Of a stretch of 32,559 nucleotides of DNA, positions 14,403 through 22,288 are shown piece by piece. Under the pieces are notes generated by a model, which worked only from the letters and a program-made list of their open reading frames with translations, ran no database searches and was not told the DNA's origin. The position numbers were made by a program, and so were the translations under genes. Every line of letters starts with the position of its first letter. The first letter of the stretch is position 1. Origin of the DNA: Amycolatopsis anabasis (GTDB taxonomy: Bacteria > Actinomycetota > Actinomycetes > Mycobacteriales > Pseudonocardiaceae); the NCBI RefSeq assembly GCF_009765355.1, contig NZ_VTHK01000085.1, forward strand, positions 1-32,559. Direction: 5' to 3'.

Positions 14403-15191
14403 GTGCTTACTGATCAAATACGGGGAACCATTGTGCGGTACGCCGATTTCACGTTCGCCCCGTTCGACTGGGGACGGGTGGCCGAGCCGGTCGGCCCGGC
14501 CACGGGGGCGGGGAAGGTGACGCTCAACGTCGTCGAAGTCGCCCCGGAACAGGTGTGGCGCCTCGGCTGGTCGCCCGAGGAGGAGAACATCGCGGTGATC
14601 TTCGCGGGCGGCGGGCACGCCGATGTCACCGCGCACCGCGAGCGGGTGGCCCGGGGGGACGCGGTGCATTCGCCGACCGGACACACCCTCGAGCTGGAAG
14701 CCGGAACCGAGGGCATGACCGCGTACGTCTGGCGCACCAAGCTCGTCGGCGGCGAACCCCGCGGCGAGGCACCGCGCCTGACCGGGCGGTTGAGCGACGA
14801 CGAGACCCAGCTGCGCGGTTTCACCGGGAGCTTCGGCGAGGACCGGACCGGGGGAGCGGTGATGAATTTCGTGTTCTGGCCGGGCACCGGGAGCGCGCGG
14901 CTGTGCCTGCACTGCGGGATGCAGGAGCCGGGCCAGACGTTCAACGTCCACCAGCACCCGGAAAGCGAGGAGGCGTTCATCGCCTTCGAAGGCGACGGGC
15001 AGCTGTACCTGATCGACCGCTGGCACGAGGTGTCCGCGGGCGACGTGCTGTTCGCCGCCCCGGGCGTTCCGCACGGCGCGCGGAACCCGAAAACCGATCC
15101 GGCCGCGGGCCGATTCGTCACCTGCGGCGGTCCGACCCCGTTCGACCCGGCCCTCTACGCGAGCGCCGGGGTGACCGCGGAAGTGAGGTAA
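14403..15191 (+). CDS. Bicupin-domain protein
   Basis: A 262-residue protein with two cupin-like halves. The C-terminal cupin is complete in its metal motif: FNVHQHPESEEAFIAFEGDG gives the HxH...E signature (about residues 183-190) and GDVLFAAPGVPHGARNP gives the second motif with the last His ligand. The N-terminal half (EENIAVIFAGGGHADVTAHR) is degenerate. Such proteins can be metal-dependent oxygenases, isomerases or non-catalytic. The start is a GTG at 14403 preceded by TTGGAG. It is first in a tight operon; the amidotransferase gene begins 8 bp after its stop. The actual reaction is unknown. Confidence 0.82.
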   Translation: MLTDQIRGTIVRYADFTFAPFDWGRVAEPVGPATGAGKVTLNVVEVAPEQVWRLGWSPEEENIAVIFAGGGHADVTAHRERVARGDAVHSPTGHTLELEAGTEGMTAYVWRTKLVGGEPRGEAPRLTGRLSDDETQLRGFTGSFGEDRTGGAVMNFVFWPGTGSARLCLHCGMQEPGQTFNVHQHPESEEAFIAFEGDGQLYLIDRWHEVSAGDVLFAAPGVPHGARNPKTDPAAGRFVTCGGPTPFDPALYASAGVTAEVR

Positions 15192-15199
15192 CCGACGAC

Positions 15200-16999
15200 A
15201 TGTGCAGAATCTACGGGCATCTGGGTGGCACCCTCACCCGCCACCACCTCCGCGTGGTGTCGGCACTGCAGCGCCACGGCGGTCCGGACGCCCAATTTCG
15301 TGCCCAGGGCGAGGATTGGGCACTGGGCAACAACCGGCTCGCGATCGTCGACCTCGACGGCGGCCGGCAGCCCTACCACCTGGGCAAGGACATCCGGGTG
15401 GTGTTCAACGGGGAGATCTACAACCACTGGGCCCTGCGCCGCCGGCTGCACGCCGAGGGTTACGTCTTCCACGACCACTGCGACGGGAACGTGCTCCCGG
15501 CGCTGTACCACCGGTACGGCCTCGAATTCGTCGACCACCTCGACGGGATGTTCGCCGTGGCGATCCTGGACACGCGGGCCGAGCCGACCCTGGTACTGGC
15601 CACCGACGACGCCGGGATGAAACCCCTTTACTACCACTGGGACTCCGGCAACAGCGCGCTGTACTTCTCCTCCGAGCTGCCTGCCCTGCTGACCGTGCCC
15701 GGTCTGGGCCGGGACCGCTGGCTCCCCGGCCTGGACGCTTATCTGACCACGAAGACGCCGTTCGGCGAGCAGACCATGTTCTCCGACATCCGGGTCCTGC
15801 CCCGGGCGTCGACCGCGGTGTTCACCCGGGAATCCGGGCTCCACGTCCGGAAACGGTCCGGGGTGCGGGTGGAGCGGGAGTTCACCGGCCTCGAGGACGC
15901 GGGTGCGTGGACGCGGGACGTGCTGCGCACCGAAACCCAGCGGCTGGCGCTGGCCGACGTCCCGATCTCGGCGATCACCAGCGGGGGCCTGGATTCCAGC
16001 CTGGTGACCGCCCTGCTCGCCGAGCGGGTGCCGGACCTGCACAGCTTCAACATCGCCTACACCGGCGACTGGCCCTTCGACGAGAAGCGGTTCGCCCGCG
16101 AAGTGGCCGAACGCTGCGGCACCCGCTACCACCAGGTGGAGGCCGATCCCGCCGATTTCCCCCGGTTGCTGGAGGAGGTCGTCTGGCACCTCGGCCAGCC
16201 GAACGCCGATCCCATCACGGTCAGCACCTACGTGTTGTTCCAGGCGGTGCACGACGCCGGGTTCAAGGTCGCGCTCACCGGGGACGCCGCCGACGAGATC
16301 TTCGGCGGGTACTCCCGGATCCGGGACGCGCTGGCCGCCGGGACGGACTGGGACCGGGGTTACGTCGACGCCCTGGCCGCGGTGCCGCCGGCGCTGCGCA
16401 CCGAACTGTACACAGAGGACTATCGCGATTACCTGCGGCACAACGGAACCGAGGCCGAGCGGATCAGGGAATCGCTGCGCGCCGATTCCGGCTCGCGGCT
16501 GGCGGCGATCACCCGGCTGGAGGTCGACCAGCGACTGCCCGCCTACCACCTGCGCCGCGTCGACCACCTGTCCATGGCGCATTCGGTGGAGGTCCGGCTC
16601 CCGTTCTGCCAGCCCGCGGTGACCGGGCTCGCCGCCGGCCTTCCCGCCGATCTGCGCGTGCGGGGCGACGAGGTCAAGCGGACGCTCTACGCGGCGGCCC
16701 GCGGCCTGGTGCCGGACGCGGTGCTGAACCGGCCCAAGCAGCCGTTCACCCTGCCGATCACGGCGATGCTCACCGAAGGCCAGCCGTTGCTCGACTACGC
16801 CCGGGACGAGCTTTCCGCCCACCGGCTCGGCCGGGACGGCCAACTCGATCCGGTCGCCGTCCGCGGCCTGTTCGACCGGCAGGCGCGGCGGCCCGACGAC
16901 CAGTCGGCCCTGGCCATCTGGTCCCTGCTGATCCACCAGATCTGGCTGGAACAGGTCGCCGGGCGCGGCGAGGTCACCGAAACCAGAAAGGCAGCCTGA
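15200..16999 (+). CDS. Glutamine-hydrolysing asparagine synthase-type amidotransferase
   Basis: A 599-residue class II glutamine amidotransferase/AsnB homologue. Cys2 (MCRIYGH), the N-terminal nucleophile that hydrolyses glutamine, is present, with Arg where the usual MCGI has Gly. FNGEIYNHWALRRRL and DGMFAVAILD are glutaminase-domain motifs. The synthetase domain has the PP-loop SGGLDSS (about 258-264) and GDAADEIFGGYSR, so it should adenylate a carboxylate and amidate it. Intact Cys2 argues against a beta-lactam synthetase. Embedded among isomerase, flavoprotein and amidohydrolase genes, it more likely amidates a pathway intermediate than makes primary asparagine. The following gene overlaps its stop (TGATG). 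Confidence 0.87.
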   Translation: MCRIYGHLGGTLTRHHLRVVSALQRHGGPDAQFRAQGEDWALGNNRLAIVDLDGGRQPYHLGKDIRVVFNGEIYNHWALRRRLHAEGYVFHDHCDGNVLPALYHRYGLEFVDHLDGMFAVAILDTRAEPTLVLATDDAGMKPLYYHWDSGNSALYFSSELPALLTVPGLGRDRWLPGLDAYLTTKTPFGEQTMFSDIRVLPRASTAVFTRESGLHVRKRSGVRVEREFTGLEDAGAWTRDVLRTETQRLALADVPISAITSGGLDSSLVTALLAERVPDLHSFNIAYTGDWPFDEKRFAREVAERCGTRYHQVEADPADFPRLLEEVVWHLGQPNADPITVSTYVLFQAVHDAGFKVALTGDAADEIFGGYSRIRDALAAGTDWDRGYVDALAAVPPALRTELYTEDYRDYLRHNGTEAERIRESLRADSGSRLAAITRLEVDQRLPAYHLRRVDHLSMAHSVEVRLPFCQPAVTGLAAGLPADLRVRGDEVKRTLYAAARGLVPDAVLNRPKQPFTLPITAMLTEGQPLLDYARDELSAHRLGRDGQLDPVAVRGLFDRQARRPDDQSALAIWSLLIHQIWLEQVAGRGEVTETRKAA

Positions 17000-18039
17000 T
17001 GCTCGCGCACATCGCACACGCCCACGGCAGCCCGAGTTCCACCCTGGTCCTGACCGCGGACTCGCTGCCCGCCGGCGAGGCCGAACTGTCCGCGGCCCTG
17101 GGCGACGCCACCGGCTGGCTCGCCCGGCAGGGCCTGGACCACATCACCAAGATCGCGCTGGTGACACCGTCGGCGCATCCGTTGTTCGACATCGACTACC
17201 GGTTCGTCCAGGTGCTCCCCGGCGAGCGCACCCGGTTCGACTTCCGCGGCAGCTGCGGACATTCGGTGCTGTCGTCGGTGGTCGTCGCGAGCCGGCTCGG
17301 CTGGGTCGGCAAGCTCGCCCCGGAACACCGGGTGCGCGTCCGGGTGCGGAACAACGACGACCACGTGGTCTGCGAGGTGGACGAATCGGTGCGCAACCGC
17401 ACCACGTTCACCGCGCACTTCCTGAACCACCCCGCGGTCCGCCTGGAATCCCTGCTGCCCCTGGGCACCACCACCACGGACCTGCCCTACGACGACGGCG
17501 GCATCCGGATCAGCGGGGTGTCGGTCGGCAATCCTTACGTGTTCCTCGCGGCCGAGGACCTCGGCGTGCACACCGAGGACGAGTTGTTCGCCGACAACGA
17601 AAAGCTGTTCGACACCATGAGCCGGATCCGCCGGTCCGCCGCGACCAGCTACGGCTGGCCGGTCGACGGCGCGTTCCCGAAGGTCGCGGCGGTGCTGCCC
17701 GCCGGTGACCAGGCGGTCGCCGTACGGGCGATCTCGGTGCCGTCCTGGCATCCGACCCTCGCGCTGACCGGGGCCGTCTGCCTCGGCGCGGCCAGCAAGA
17801 TCCGCGGCACGATCCCGTTCAAGCTGGCCGGTGCGGCCGCCCGCCCCGGCAACCCGCTCGAGATCCGCACCAAGGGCGGCGTCACCGTGGCGGCCGCGTC
17901 GGTCTCCGGCAACGAACCGGACAGCGAACTGTCCTGGGTGAGCGTGCCGGAGAAGGCGGTCACGTTCACCGGCGCCATCACCATCGATTCGCTCCAGCCC
18001 CATGTCCGGAAGGAGGACACATGCCTGCTCTCGACGTGA
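16999..18039 (+). CDS. PrpF-like isomerase (2-methylaconitate isomerase family)
   Basis: A 346-residue member of the PrpF/DUF453 branch of the diaminopimelate-epimerase fold. The repeated half-domain signature is visible: FDFRGSCGHSVLSSVVVASR (Cys ~86, where PrpF has CGN) and in the second half ALTGAVCLGAASKIRGTIPF. PrpF isomerises cis/trans double bonds or shifts them in aconitate-like tricarboxylates by proton transfer. His following CG, instead of Asn, is a variation that may change the substrate. The ATG overlaps the amidotransferase TGA by one base, and the 3' end overlaps the next gene by 19 bp, so all are translationally coupled. A substrate with an unsaturated acid or amide is inferred. 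Confidence 0.8.
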   Translation: MLAHIAHAHGSPSSTLVLTADSLPAGEAELSAALGDATGWLARQGLDHITKIALVTPSAHPLFDIDYRFVQVLPGERTRFDFRGSCGHSVLSSVVVASRLGWVGKLAPEHRVRVRVRNNDDHVVCEVDESVRNRTTFTAHFLNHPAVRLESLLPLGTTTTDLPYDDGGIRISGVSVGNPYVFLAAEDLGVHTEDELFADNEKLFDTMSRIRRSAATSYGWPVDGAFPKVAAVLPAGDQAVAVRAISVPSWHPTLALTGAVCLGAASKIRGTIPFKLAGAAARPGNPLEIRTKGGVTVAAASVSGNEPDSELSWVSVPEKAVTFTGAITIDSLQPHVRKEDTCLLST

Positions 18040-19151
18040 CCGAACGGCCCCGCGCGACGGGCGACGCGGCCCTGCTGGAGGTGCTCGACGAGCATGTGAA
18101 ACCCGCCGACGAGGCGGGGAAACCGGCGCGCGAGGTGCTCGAAGCCGTCCGCGCGTCCAGCCTGCCCGGGTTGTCGGTGCCGCGCCGGTTCGGCGGCTCG
18201 GGTGCGAGTTCGCTCGAGGTCAACCGCCGCATCGCCGAGATCGCGTACCACGATCCGTCCACCGCGATCATCCTGTTCCAGCACCTGGCGGTGTGCAGCC
18301 GCATCGCCGAATGGGGCACGAACGAGCAGCGGCACGAGATCCTGCCCAAACTCGCCTCGGGCCGGTGGCTGGCCGCGTCCGCGTGGAGCGAAACCGGCGC
18401 GGGCGCGGCCAAGAAGAACCTGGCCACCCAGGCCGAGGAACGCGCCGACGGCGGCTGGTCGATCAGCGGTGGCAAGGCGTTCACCACCGGCGCCGGACTG
18501 GCCGACATCTACCTGGTGCTCGCCCAGACCACCCCGGTGTCCGATGTGGACGATACCGCCTACGGCTCGAACGGGCAGAGTTTCTTCCTGATCCCGGCGC
18601 CCACCCCGGGCATCGAGCCGGACCTCGGGCTGGACCTGGTCGGCATGCGGTCCTCGGCCACCGGGTTCATCGAGTTGCGCGACTGCGAGATCGGGCCGGA
18701 CGCCCTGCTCGGCCCGCGCGACCGGGCGAGCCGGATCATCGCCGGCGTCCGGCAGTCCGGCGCCACTCTCGGCGCGGTGTCGGTCGGGATCGCCGAAGCC
18801 GCCTGGGATCTGGGCTTCGAATCGGCCCTGCGCAAGTCGATGCTGGGCCAGCAGGCGATCCGGCACCGCCTGGTCGATCTGCGCGGGCGGGTCGAATCGG
18901 CCCGCGCGCTGGTGGAACGGGCCGGTCGCCGGGAAGCCGCCGAACCGGGCGAGGTCACCTTGCACAGCAAGATCTTCGCCTCGCAGACGGCCGAAGAGGT
19001 CGTGCAGGCGGTGGCCCGGATGCTCGGCAGCGCCGGGTACGTGGCCGCCAACCCGATCAACCGGATGGCCCGCGACGCGCGCGCGGTCGCGCTGATGGGG
19101 CCGACGAACGAGCTGAGCAGGGAGTTGGTGAGCACCCCATGGGCGGCATGA
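18021..19151 (+). CDS. Acyl-CoA dehydrogenase-fold flavoprotein, likely flavin-dependent oxygenase
   Basis: A 376-residue protein with the acyl-CoA dehydrogenase fold: SAWSETGAGAAKKNLATQAE and GGWSISGGKAFTTGAGLADI in the middle beta domain, then the C-terminal helical bundle. The C-terminal loop reads LMGPTNELSREL (about 358-369); where medium-chain dehydrogenases have catalytic Glu (YEGT) this protein has Gly. The alternative isovaleryl-CoA site (GVRQSGATLG) also has no Glu. With a flavin reductase two genes downstream, a two-component group D monooxygenase (KijD3/DnmZ/DszC type) acting on carbon or nitrogen is more likely than a dehydrogenase. AAGGAGGACAC precedes the ATG. The stop overlaps the next gene (ATGA). 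Confidence 0.8.
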   Translation: MPALDVTERPRATGDAALLEVLDEHVKPADEAGKPAREVLEAVRASSLPGLSVPRRFGGSGASSLEVNRRIAEIAYHDPSTAIILFQHLAVCSRIAEWGTNEQRHEILPKLASGRWLAASAWSETGAGAAKKNLATQAEERADGGWSISGGKAFTTGAGLADIYLVLAQTTPVSDVDDTAYGSNGQSFFLIPAPTPGIEPDLGLDLVGMRSSATGFIELRDCEIGPDALLGPRDRASRIIAGVRQSGATLGAVSVGIAEAAWDLGFESALRKSMLGQQAIRHRLVDLRGRVESARALVERAGRREAAEPGEVTLHSKIFASQTAEEVVQAVARMLGSAGYVAANPINRMARDARAVALMGPTNELSRELVSTPWAA

Positions 19152-20536
19152 CCGGCTACGACCTGATCGTGCGGTCCGGCACGATCGTGAACGCGGAGCG
19201 CACCCGGCCCGCCGACGTGGCGGTGCGGGACGGCCGGGTGGCCGACATCCTGCCCGCCGGCAGCGGCGCGCCCGCCACCGAGACGATCGACGCGGCCGGG
19301 CGCTACGTGCTCCCCGGGCTGATCGACTCGCATGTGCACTTCCGCACGCCCGGCCTGACGCACAAGGAGGACTGGGCCAGCGCCTCGCGCGCCGCGGTGG
19401 CGGGCGGGATCACCACGGTGATCGACATGCCCAACACCAAACCGGCCACCTTCACCCCGGCCGACGCGCGGGCGAAGGACGCGGAAATCGGCGGGACGAG
19501 CCTGGTCGACTACCGCTTCCACGCCGGGGTCGATCCGGCCGCCGTGGACCGGCTGGCCGAGTTCACCCCCGAGGAAGCGGTGTCCGCCAAGGCTTTCCTG
19601 ACCGGCCACCACACCGCGCCGCACGTGCTGCGCGATCCGGCGAGCCTGGACCGGTTGTTCCGCGTCGCGGCCGAGCGCGGGCTGCGCCTGCTGTTCCACG
19701 CCGAGGACGACGACGTCTTCGCGTTGCTGGACGGCTGGCTCGGCGAACCCGCCGGGTACCGCGACTACGAACGGCACCGCCCGCGAACCGGCGGGGTGGT
19801 CGCGGTGGCGAAACTCATCGAGCTGGTGCGCCGCCACCGAACCGCGGCCCACGTGCTGCACGTGTCCAGCCGGGAGGAGGCCGATCTGCTCACCGCGGCC
19901 GGCGCCGCCGGGCTGCCGATCACGTTCGAGGTGACCGGCCACCACCTGTCGTTCACCGCGGCGGACACCGCCCGGTTCGGTTCGCGGATCCGGCTGAGCC
20001 CGGCGATCCGCGAGCAGGCCGATCAGGATCGCCTGTGGGAGGCGGTGATCGAAGGTCACGTCTGGTCGGTCGGCAGTGATCACGCACCGCACGAGTTCGC
20101 CGACAAGACCAAACCGGTCGCGGCGGCCCCGCCCGGACTGCCCGGGGTGCAGGAGCTCTTCCCGGCCCTGTTCACCGGTCTGCGCCGCCGCCTGCCGGAC
20201 GAGCCCGCGGGCGATCTGCTGCGGATCGCGGTCCGGGTGCTGGCCGAAGGGCCCAGCCGCCTGTTCGCCCTGGACCACCGGAAGGGGCGGATCGCCCCGG
20301 GCCTCGACGCCGATCTCGTGCTCGTCGATCCCGGCGTGAACTGGTCGCTCGACGGCGTGGAGGCCAAATGCGGGTGGTCGGCGTACCACGGCTGGCTGTT
20401 CACCGGCCGGGTGGAGGCCACCGTGCGCCGCGGTGAGCTCGTGTTCGACCGGCATCTCGGCGGCGCCACCCACTTCGGCAGCGCGTCCGGGATGTGGCTG
20501 CCGCCGGCCCGCACCTTGGAAGGAGCCGCCCGATGA
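19148..20536 (+). CDS. Dihydroorotase/hydantoinase-type cyclic amidohydrolase
   Basis: A 462-residue amidohydrolase with the full set of metal-site features: HVH (62-64) in GLIDSHVHFRTPG, the Lys in EEAVSAKAFLTGHH as candidate carboxylated lysine, LLFHAED, the HVLHVSS histidines and Asp311 in GSDHAPHE. Length and order fit dihydroorotase, allantoinase and hydantoinase. These enzymes open or, in reverse, close cyclic amides, imides and ureides. The genome's housekeeping pyrC is not expected in this context, so a pathway-specific ring-forming or ring-opening step is likely. I chose the ATG at 19148, which overlaps the previous stop in ATGA; an in-frame ATG at 19139 is an alternative. Confidence 0.85.
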   Translation: MTGYDLIVRSGTIVNAERTRPADVAVRDGRVADILPAGSGAPATETIDAAGRYVLPGLIDSHVHFRTPGLTHKEDWASASRAAVAGGITTVIDMPNTKPATFTPADARAKDAEIGGTSLVDYRFHAGVDPAAVDRLAEFTPEEAVSAKAFLTGHHTAPHVLRDPASLDRLFRVAAERGLRLLFHAEDDDVFALLDGWLGEPAGYRDYERHRPRTGGVVAVAKLIELVRRHRTAAHVLHVSSREEADLLTAAGAAGLPITFEVTGHHLSFTAADTARFGSRIRLSPAIREQADQDRLWEAVIEGHVWSVGSDHAPHEFADKTKPVAAAPPGLPGVQELFPALFTGLRRRLPDEPAGDLLRIAVRVLAEGPSRLFALDHRKGRIAPGLDADLVLVDPGVNWSLDGVEAKCGWSAYHGWLFTGRVEATVRRGELVFDRHLGGATHFGSASGMWLPPARTLEGAAR

Positions 20537-21009
20537 CCGTTGCCGGATTCACCGAGGCGATGGCCTCGCTCGCCGGGGGAGTCTGCGTGGTGACCTGCGT
20601 CGACGAGGCGGGCACCCCGCGCGGATTCGCCGCGACCTCGGTCACCTCGGTTTCGCTGGACCCGCCGCTGGTCCTGGTCTGCCTGGCCAAGACCTCCCGC
20701 TCGCATCCGGTGTTCAGCCGGTGCGAATGGCTGGCGGTGAACGTGCTCACGGCCGAGCAGCAGGAGCTGGCGGTGCGGTTCTCCACCCCGGTCGCGGACC
20801 GGTTCGCCGGAGCCGGGTTCGGCCCGGGCCGGGGCGGCGCGCCGGTGCATCCCGATGCGCTGGCGAACGTCGAATGCCGCCGGATCGAAACGGTCGACGC
20901 CGGGGACCACAGCGTCCTGCTCGCCGAGGTGGCCGCGGTCCGCACCCGGACCGGCGAACCGCTCGTCTACCACGGGCGCCAGTACCAGCGACTGGTGCCC
21001 GCGAACTAG
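20533..21009 (+). CDS. Flavin reductase (HpaC-like, NAD(P)H:flavin oxidoreductase)
   Basis: A 158-residue protein of the flavin_reduct (split-barrel FMN-binding) family: FTEAMASLAGGVCVVTCVDE, GFAATSVTSVSLDPPLVLVC, FSRCEWLAVNVLTAEQQELA and the C-terminal PLVYHGRQYQRL. It would supply reduced FMN/FAD to a partner oxygenase, and the ACAD-fold flavoprotein at 18021 is the only candidate in the operon. AAGGAG lies just upstream, and the ATG overlaps the preceding stop in ATGA, so expression is coupled. Confidence 0.88.
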   Translation: MTVAGFTEAMASLAGGVCVVTCVDEAGTPRGFAATSVTSVSLDPPLVLVCLAKTSRSHPVFSRCEWLAVNVLTAEQQELAVRFSTPVADRFAGAGFGPGRGGAPVHPDALANVECRRIETVDAGDHSVLLAEVAAVRTRTGEPLVYHGRQYQRLVPAN

Positions 21010-21027
21010 AAACCCTTGGAGGAAGCC

Positions 21028-21480
21028 ATGTTCGACCTGCCCGTCCGGCCGGGCCCGGAGCCGCGCACCCGCGGTCCGGTGCCGCACGGCCAGCTGAACC
21101 AGATCTCGCCGACCACCTTGCAGGAGGAGACCTGGCAGCGCATGCGCTCGCTGACCGGCGTCTACGTCGCTCCGACGCACGTGCCCTATCCGGAGGCCCG
21201 CGCGATCCATCTGGCCCCGGAGTTCGGCACCGGTCCGGACGACGCGTTCATCAAGAACAGCAGGGAGTTCGCCCACCTGCATCCGCAGCAGGACGGCAGC
21301 CTGCACCTGACACTGGCGCCCACCACCAAGAAGCTCGTCACCGAGGCCGGGTGGGGAGTGCCGCATCCGATCCAGAACACCGAACTGGTGTACGGCGCCC
21401 GGGATCGGGACGAGCTGGAGGTGGTCTGGCAGATCCTGCTCCAGTCCTACGCCTACGCGCGGGGCCGGAGCACGGAGTAG
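21028..21480 (+). CDS. Luciferase-domain / DUF5519-like protein
   Basis: A 150-residue protein. EFAHLHPQQDGSLHLTLAPT, AGWGVPHPI and ELVYGARDRDELEVVWQILL resemble the small actinobacterial proteins annotated as luciferase-domain (DUF5519) proteins; this is recognition from memory. No catalytic function is established for the family. The HLHP and HP histidines are conserved-looking and might bind a metal. The ATG at 21028 follows TTGGAGG, 18 bp after the flavin reductase stop. It ends the operon; a repeat array and a large hairpin follow. Confidence 0.68.
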   Translation: MFDLPVRPGPEPRTRGPVPHGQLNQISPTTLQEETWQRMRSLTGVYVAPTHVPYPEARAIHLAPEFGTGPDDAFIKNSREFAHLHPQQDGSLHLTLAPTTKKLVTEAGWGVPHPIQNTELVYGARDRDELEVVWQILLQSYAYARGRSTE

Positions 21481-21496
21481 GCGCCCCGGGGTCGTA

Positions 21497-21637
21497 CCGG
21501 AACGGGGAACACACGCGACCAGAACGAGGGACTCGCGGCGGGCGGGGATCCCGCTGGCGCGTGTCCCCCGTTTCGGACGTGCGAGTCCCCCGTTTCGGCA
21601 GGCCGAGCCCCCCATTTCGGCAGGTGCCCCCGGGGGC
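21497..21637. repeat. Array C of the 21-22-nt repeat, two facing blocks
   Basis: Two plus-oriented units (21497-21512 and 21519-21534, for example CCAGAACGAGGGACTC) face three minus-oriented ones (21561-21576, 21583-21598, 21605-21620, for example GAGTCCCCCGTTTCGG), each block with 22-nt period. The 12-bp palindrome GCCCCCGGGGGC (21626-21637) follows. The facing blocks could fold into a large imperfect hairpin after the operon. The 338 bp between 21481 and 21818 hold no gene. Confidence 0.72.
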
Positions 21638-21763
21638 GCTCCGACGAGCACGGCCTCGTTGCGGTTCCTCTTAGCCGACAACGTGCGACGAGCATCGGGG
21701 TGGCAGCCAGGCGGCGCCCGCACGCCCAGACCGGTCACCGTCTCTTGTAAGGGAACCAAGTCT

Positions 21764-21817
21764 GGGGGTCGTGAGTGGTCAGGCCGGTTCTAACCGGTCG
21801 GAACGCTCACGACCCCC
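21764..21817. terminator. Bidirectional hairpin between the operon and the MarR gene
   Basis: GGGGGTCGTGAG (21764-21775) and CTCACGACCCCC (21806-21817) form a perfect 12-bp stem. Inside it CCGGT (21784-21788) and ACCGG (21793-21797) form a second stem. It touches the MarR stop codon (21819) and lies downstream of the plus-strand operon, so it can serve both converging transcripts. Confidence 0.7.
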
Positions 21818-21818
21818 G

Positions 21819-22202
21819 TCAGTCGGTCTCGCGGAGGGTTTCTTCGAGCACGGCGCGGTGGGTCGGTTTCGCCTGGGCGTAGCGCTGCCGACCGGCTTCG
21901 GTGAGCGTCACGAAGATGCCGCGACGGTCCAGTTCGCACATGGCGCGCTCGACGAGACCTTCGCGTTCCAACCGGGCGACGAGCCGGGAGGTGGCGCTCT
22001 GGCTCAGGTGCACGGCCTCGGTCAGATCGGCCGCCCGGCACTTGTGGTCGCAGGTGGCCAGCAGCTCGAGCGCTTCGAACTCGTTGACCCCGATGCCGTG
22101 GCGCTCCTGCAGCTGACACTCCAGGGCGCCGAACACGGCTGCGTGACGCGCGGACAGCTCGTGCCATTGCCGCACCAGGCCTCGTTCAGCGACATCGCTC
22201 AC
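21819..22202 (-). CDS. MarR-family transcriptional regulator
   Basis: A 127-residue MarR-type regulator: GVNEFEALELLATCDHKCRA, then ADLTEAVHLSQSATSRLVAR is the winged helix, with wing CELDRRGIFVTLTEAGRQRY. I chose the GTG at 22202 because TTGCAT (22238-22233) and TATCTT (22215-22210) on the minus strand form a 17-nt-spaced promoter ending seven nt before it; the upstream in-frame TTG at 22238 is itself part of the -35 box. Two cysteines, in CDHKC, could respond to oxidants or metal. It is divergent from a DHA2 exporter, whose promoter holds matching palindromes, so it most likely represses that exporter and itself. Confidence 0.83.
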   Translation of the reverse strand: MSDVAERGLVRQWHELSARHAAVFGALECQLQERHGIGVNEFEALELLATCDHKCRAADLTEAVHLSQSATSRLVARLEREGLVERAMCELDRRGIFVTLTEAGRQRYAQAKPTHRAVLEETLRETD

Positions 22203-22209
22203 GTCGCCG

Positions 22210-22281
22210 AAGATAGCATGCGCGGGAATCTGATGCAACTACATTAAATGTGTTGGCATTAGATGCACGTGCATGTAGTGT
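22210..22281. promoter_or_regulatory. Back-to-back marR and MFS promoters with two dyads
   Basis: Minus strand: TTGCAT (22238-22233), 17 nt, TATCTT (22215-22210). Plus strand: TTGGCA (22253-22258), 17 nt, TAGTGT (22276-22281), seven nt before the ATG at 22289. ACATTAAATGT (22241-22251) lies between the two -35 boxes and ATGCACGTGCAT (22263-22274), a perfect 12-bp palindrome, fills the exporter's spacer. Dyad centres are ~22 bp apart, on the same face of the helix. Confidence 0.68.
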
Positions 22282-22288
22282 CTCCGCC

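Noticed and set aside
14150..14413. Small ORFs before the seven-gene operon, on both strands (for example 13995-14216 minus)
   Set aside because: No start signals; the minus one runs into repeat array B, and the plus one ends over the SD of the bicupin gene.
15200..16999. Beta-lactam synthetase
   Set aside because: That group lacks the N-terminal Cys nucleophile; Cys2 is present here, so it should use glutamine-derived ammonia.
15155..17017. 620-codon minus-strand ORF antisense to the amidotransferase
   Set aside because: Shadow ORF; the plus-strand frame has Cys2, the PP-loop and operon junctions.
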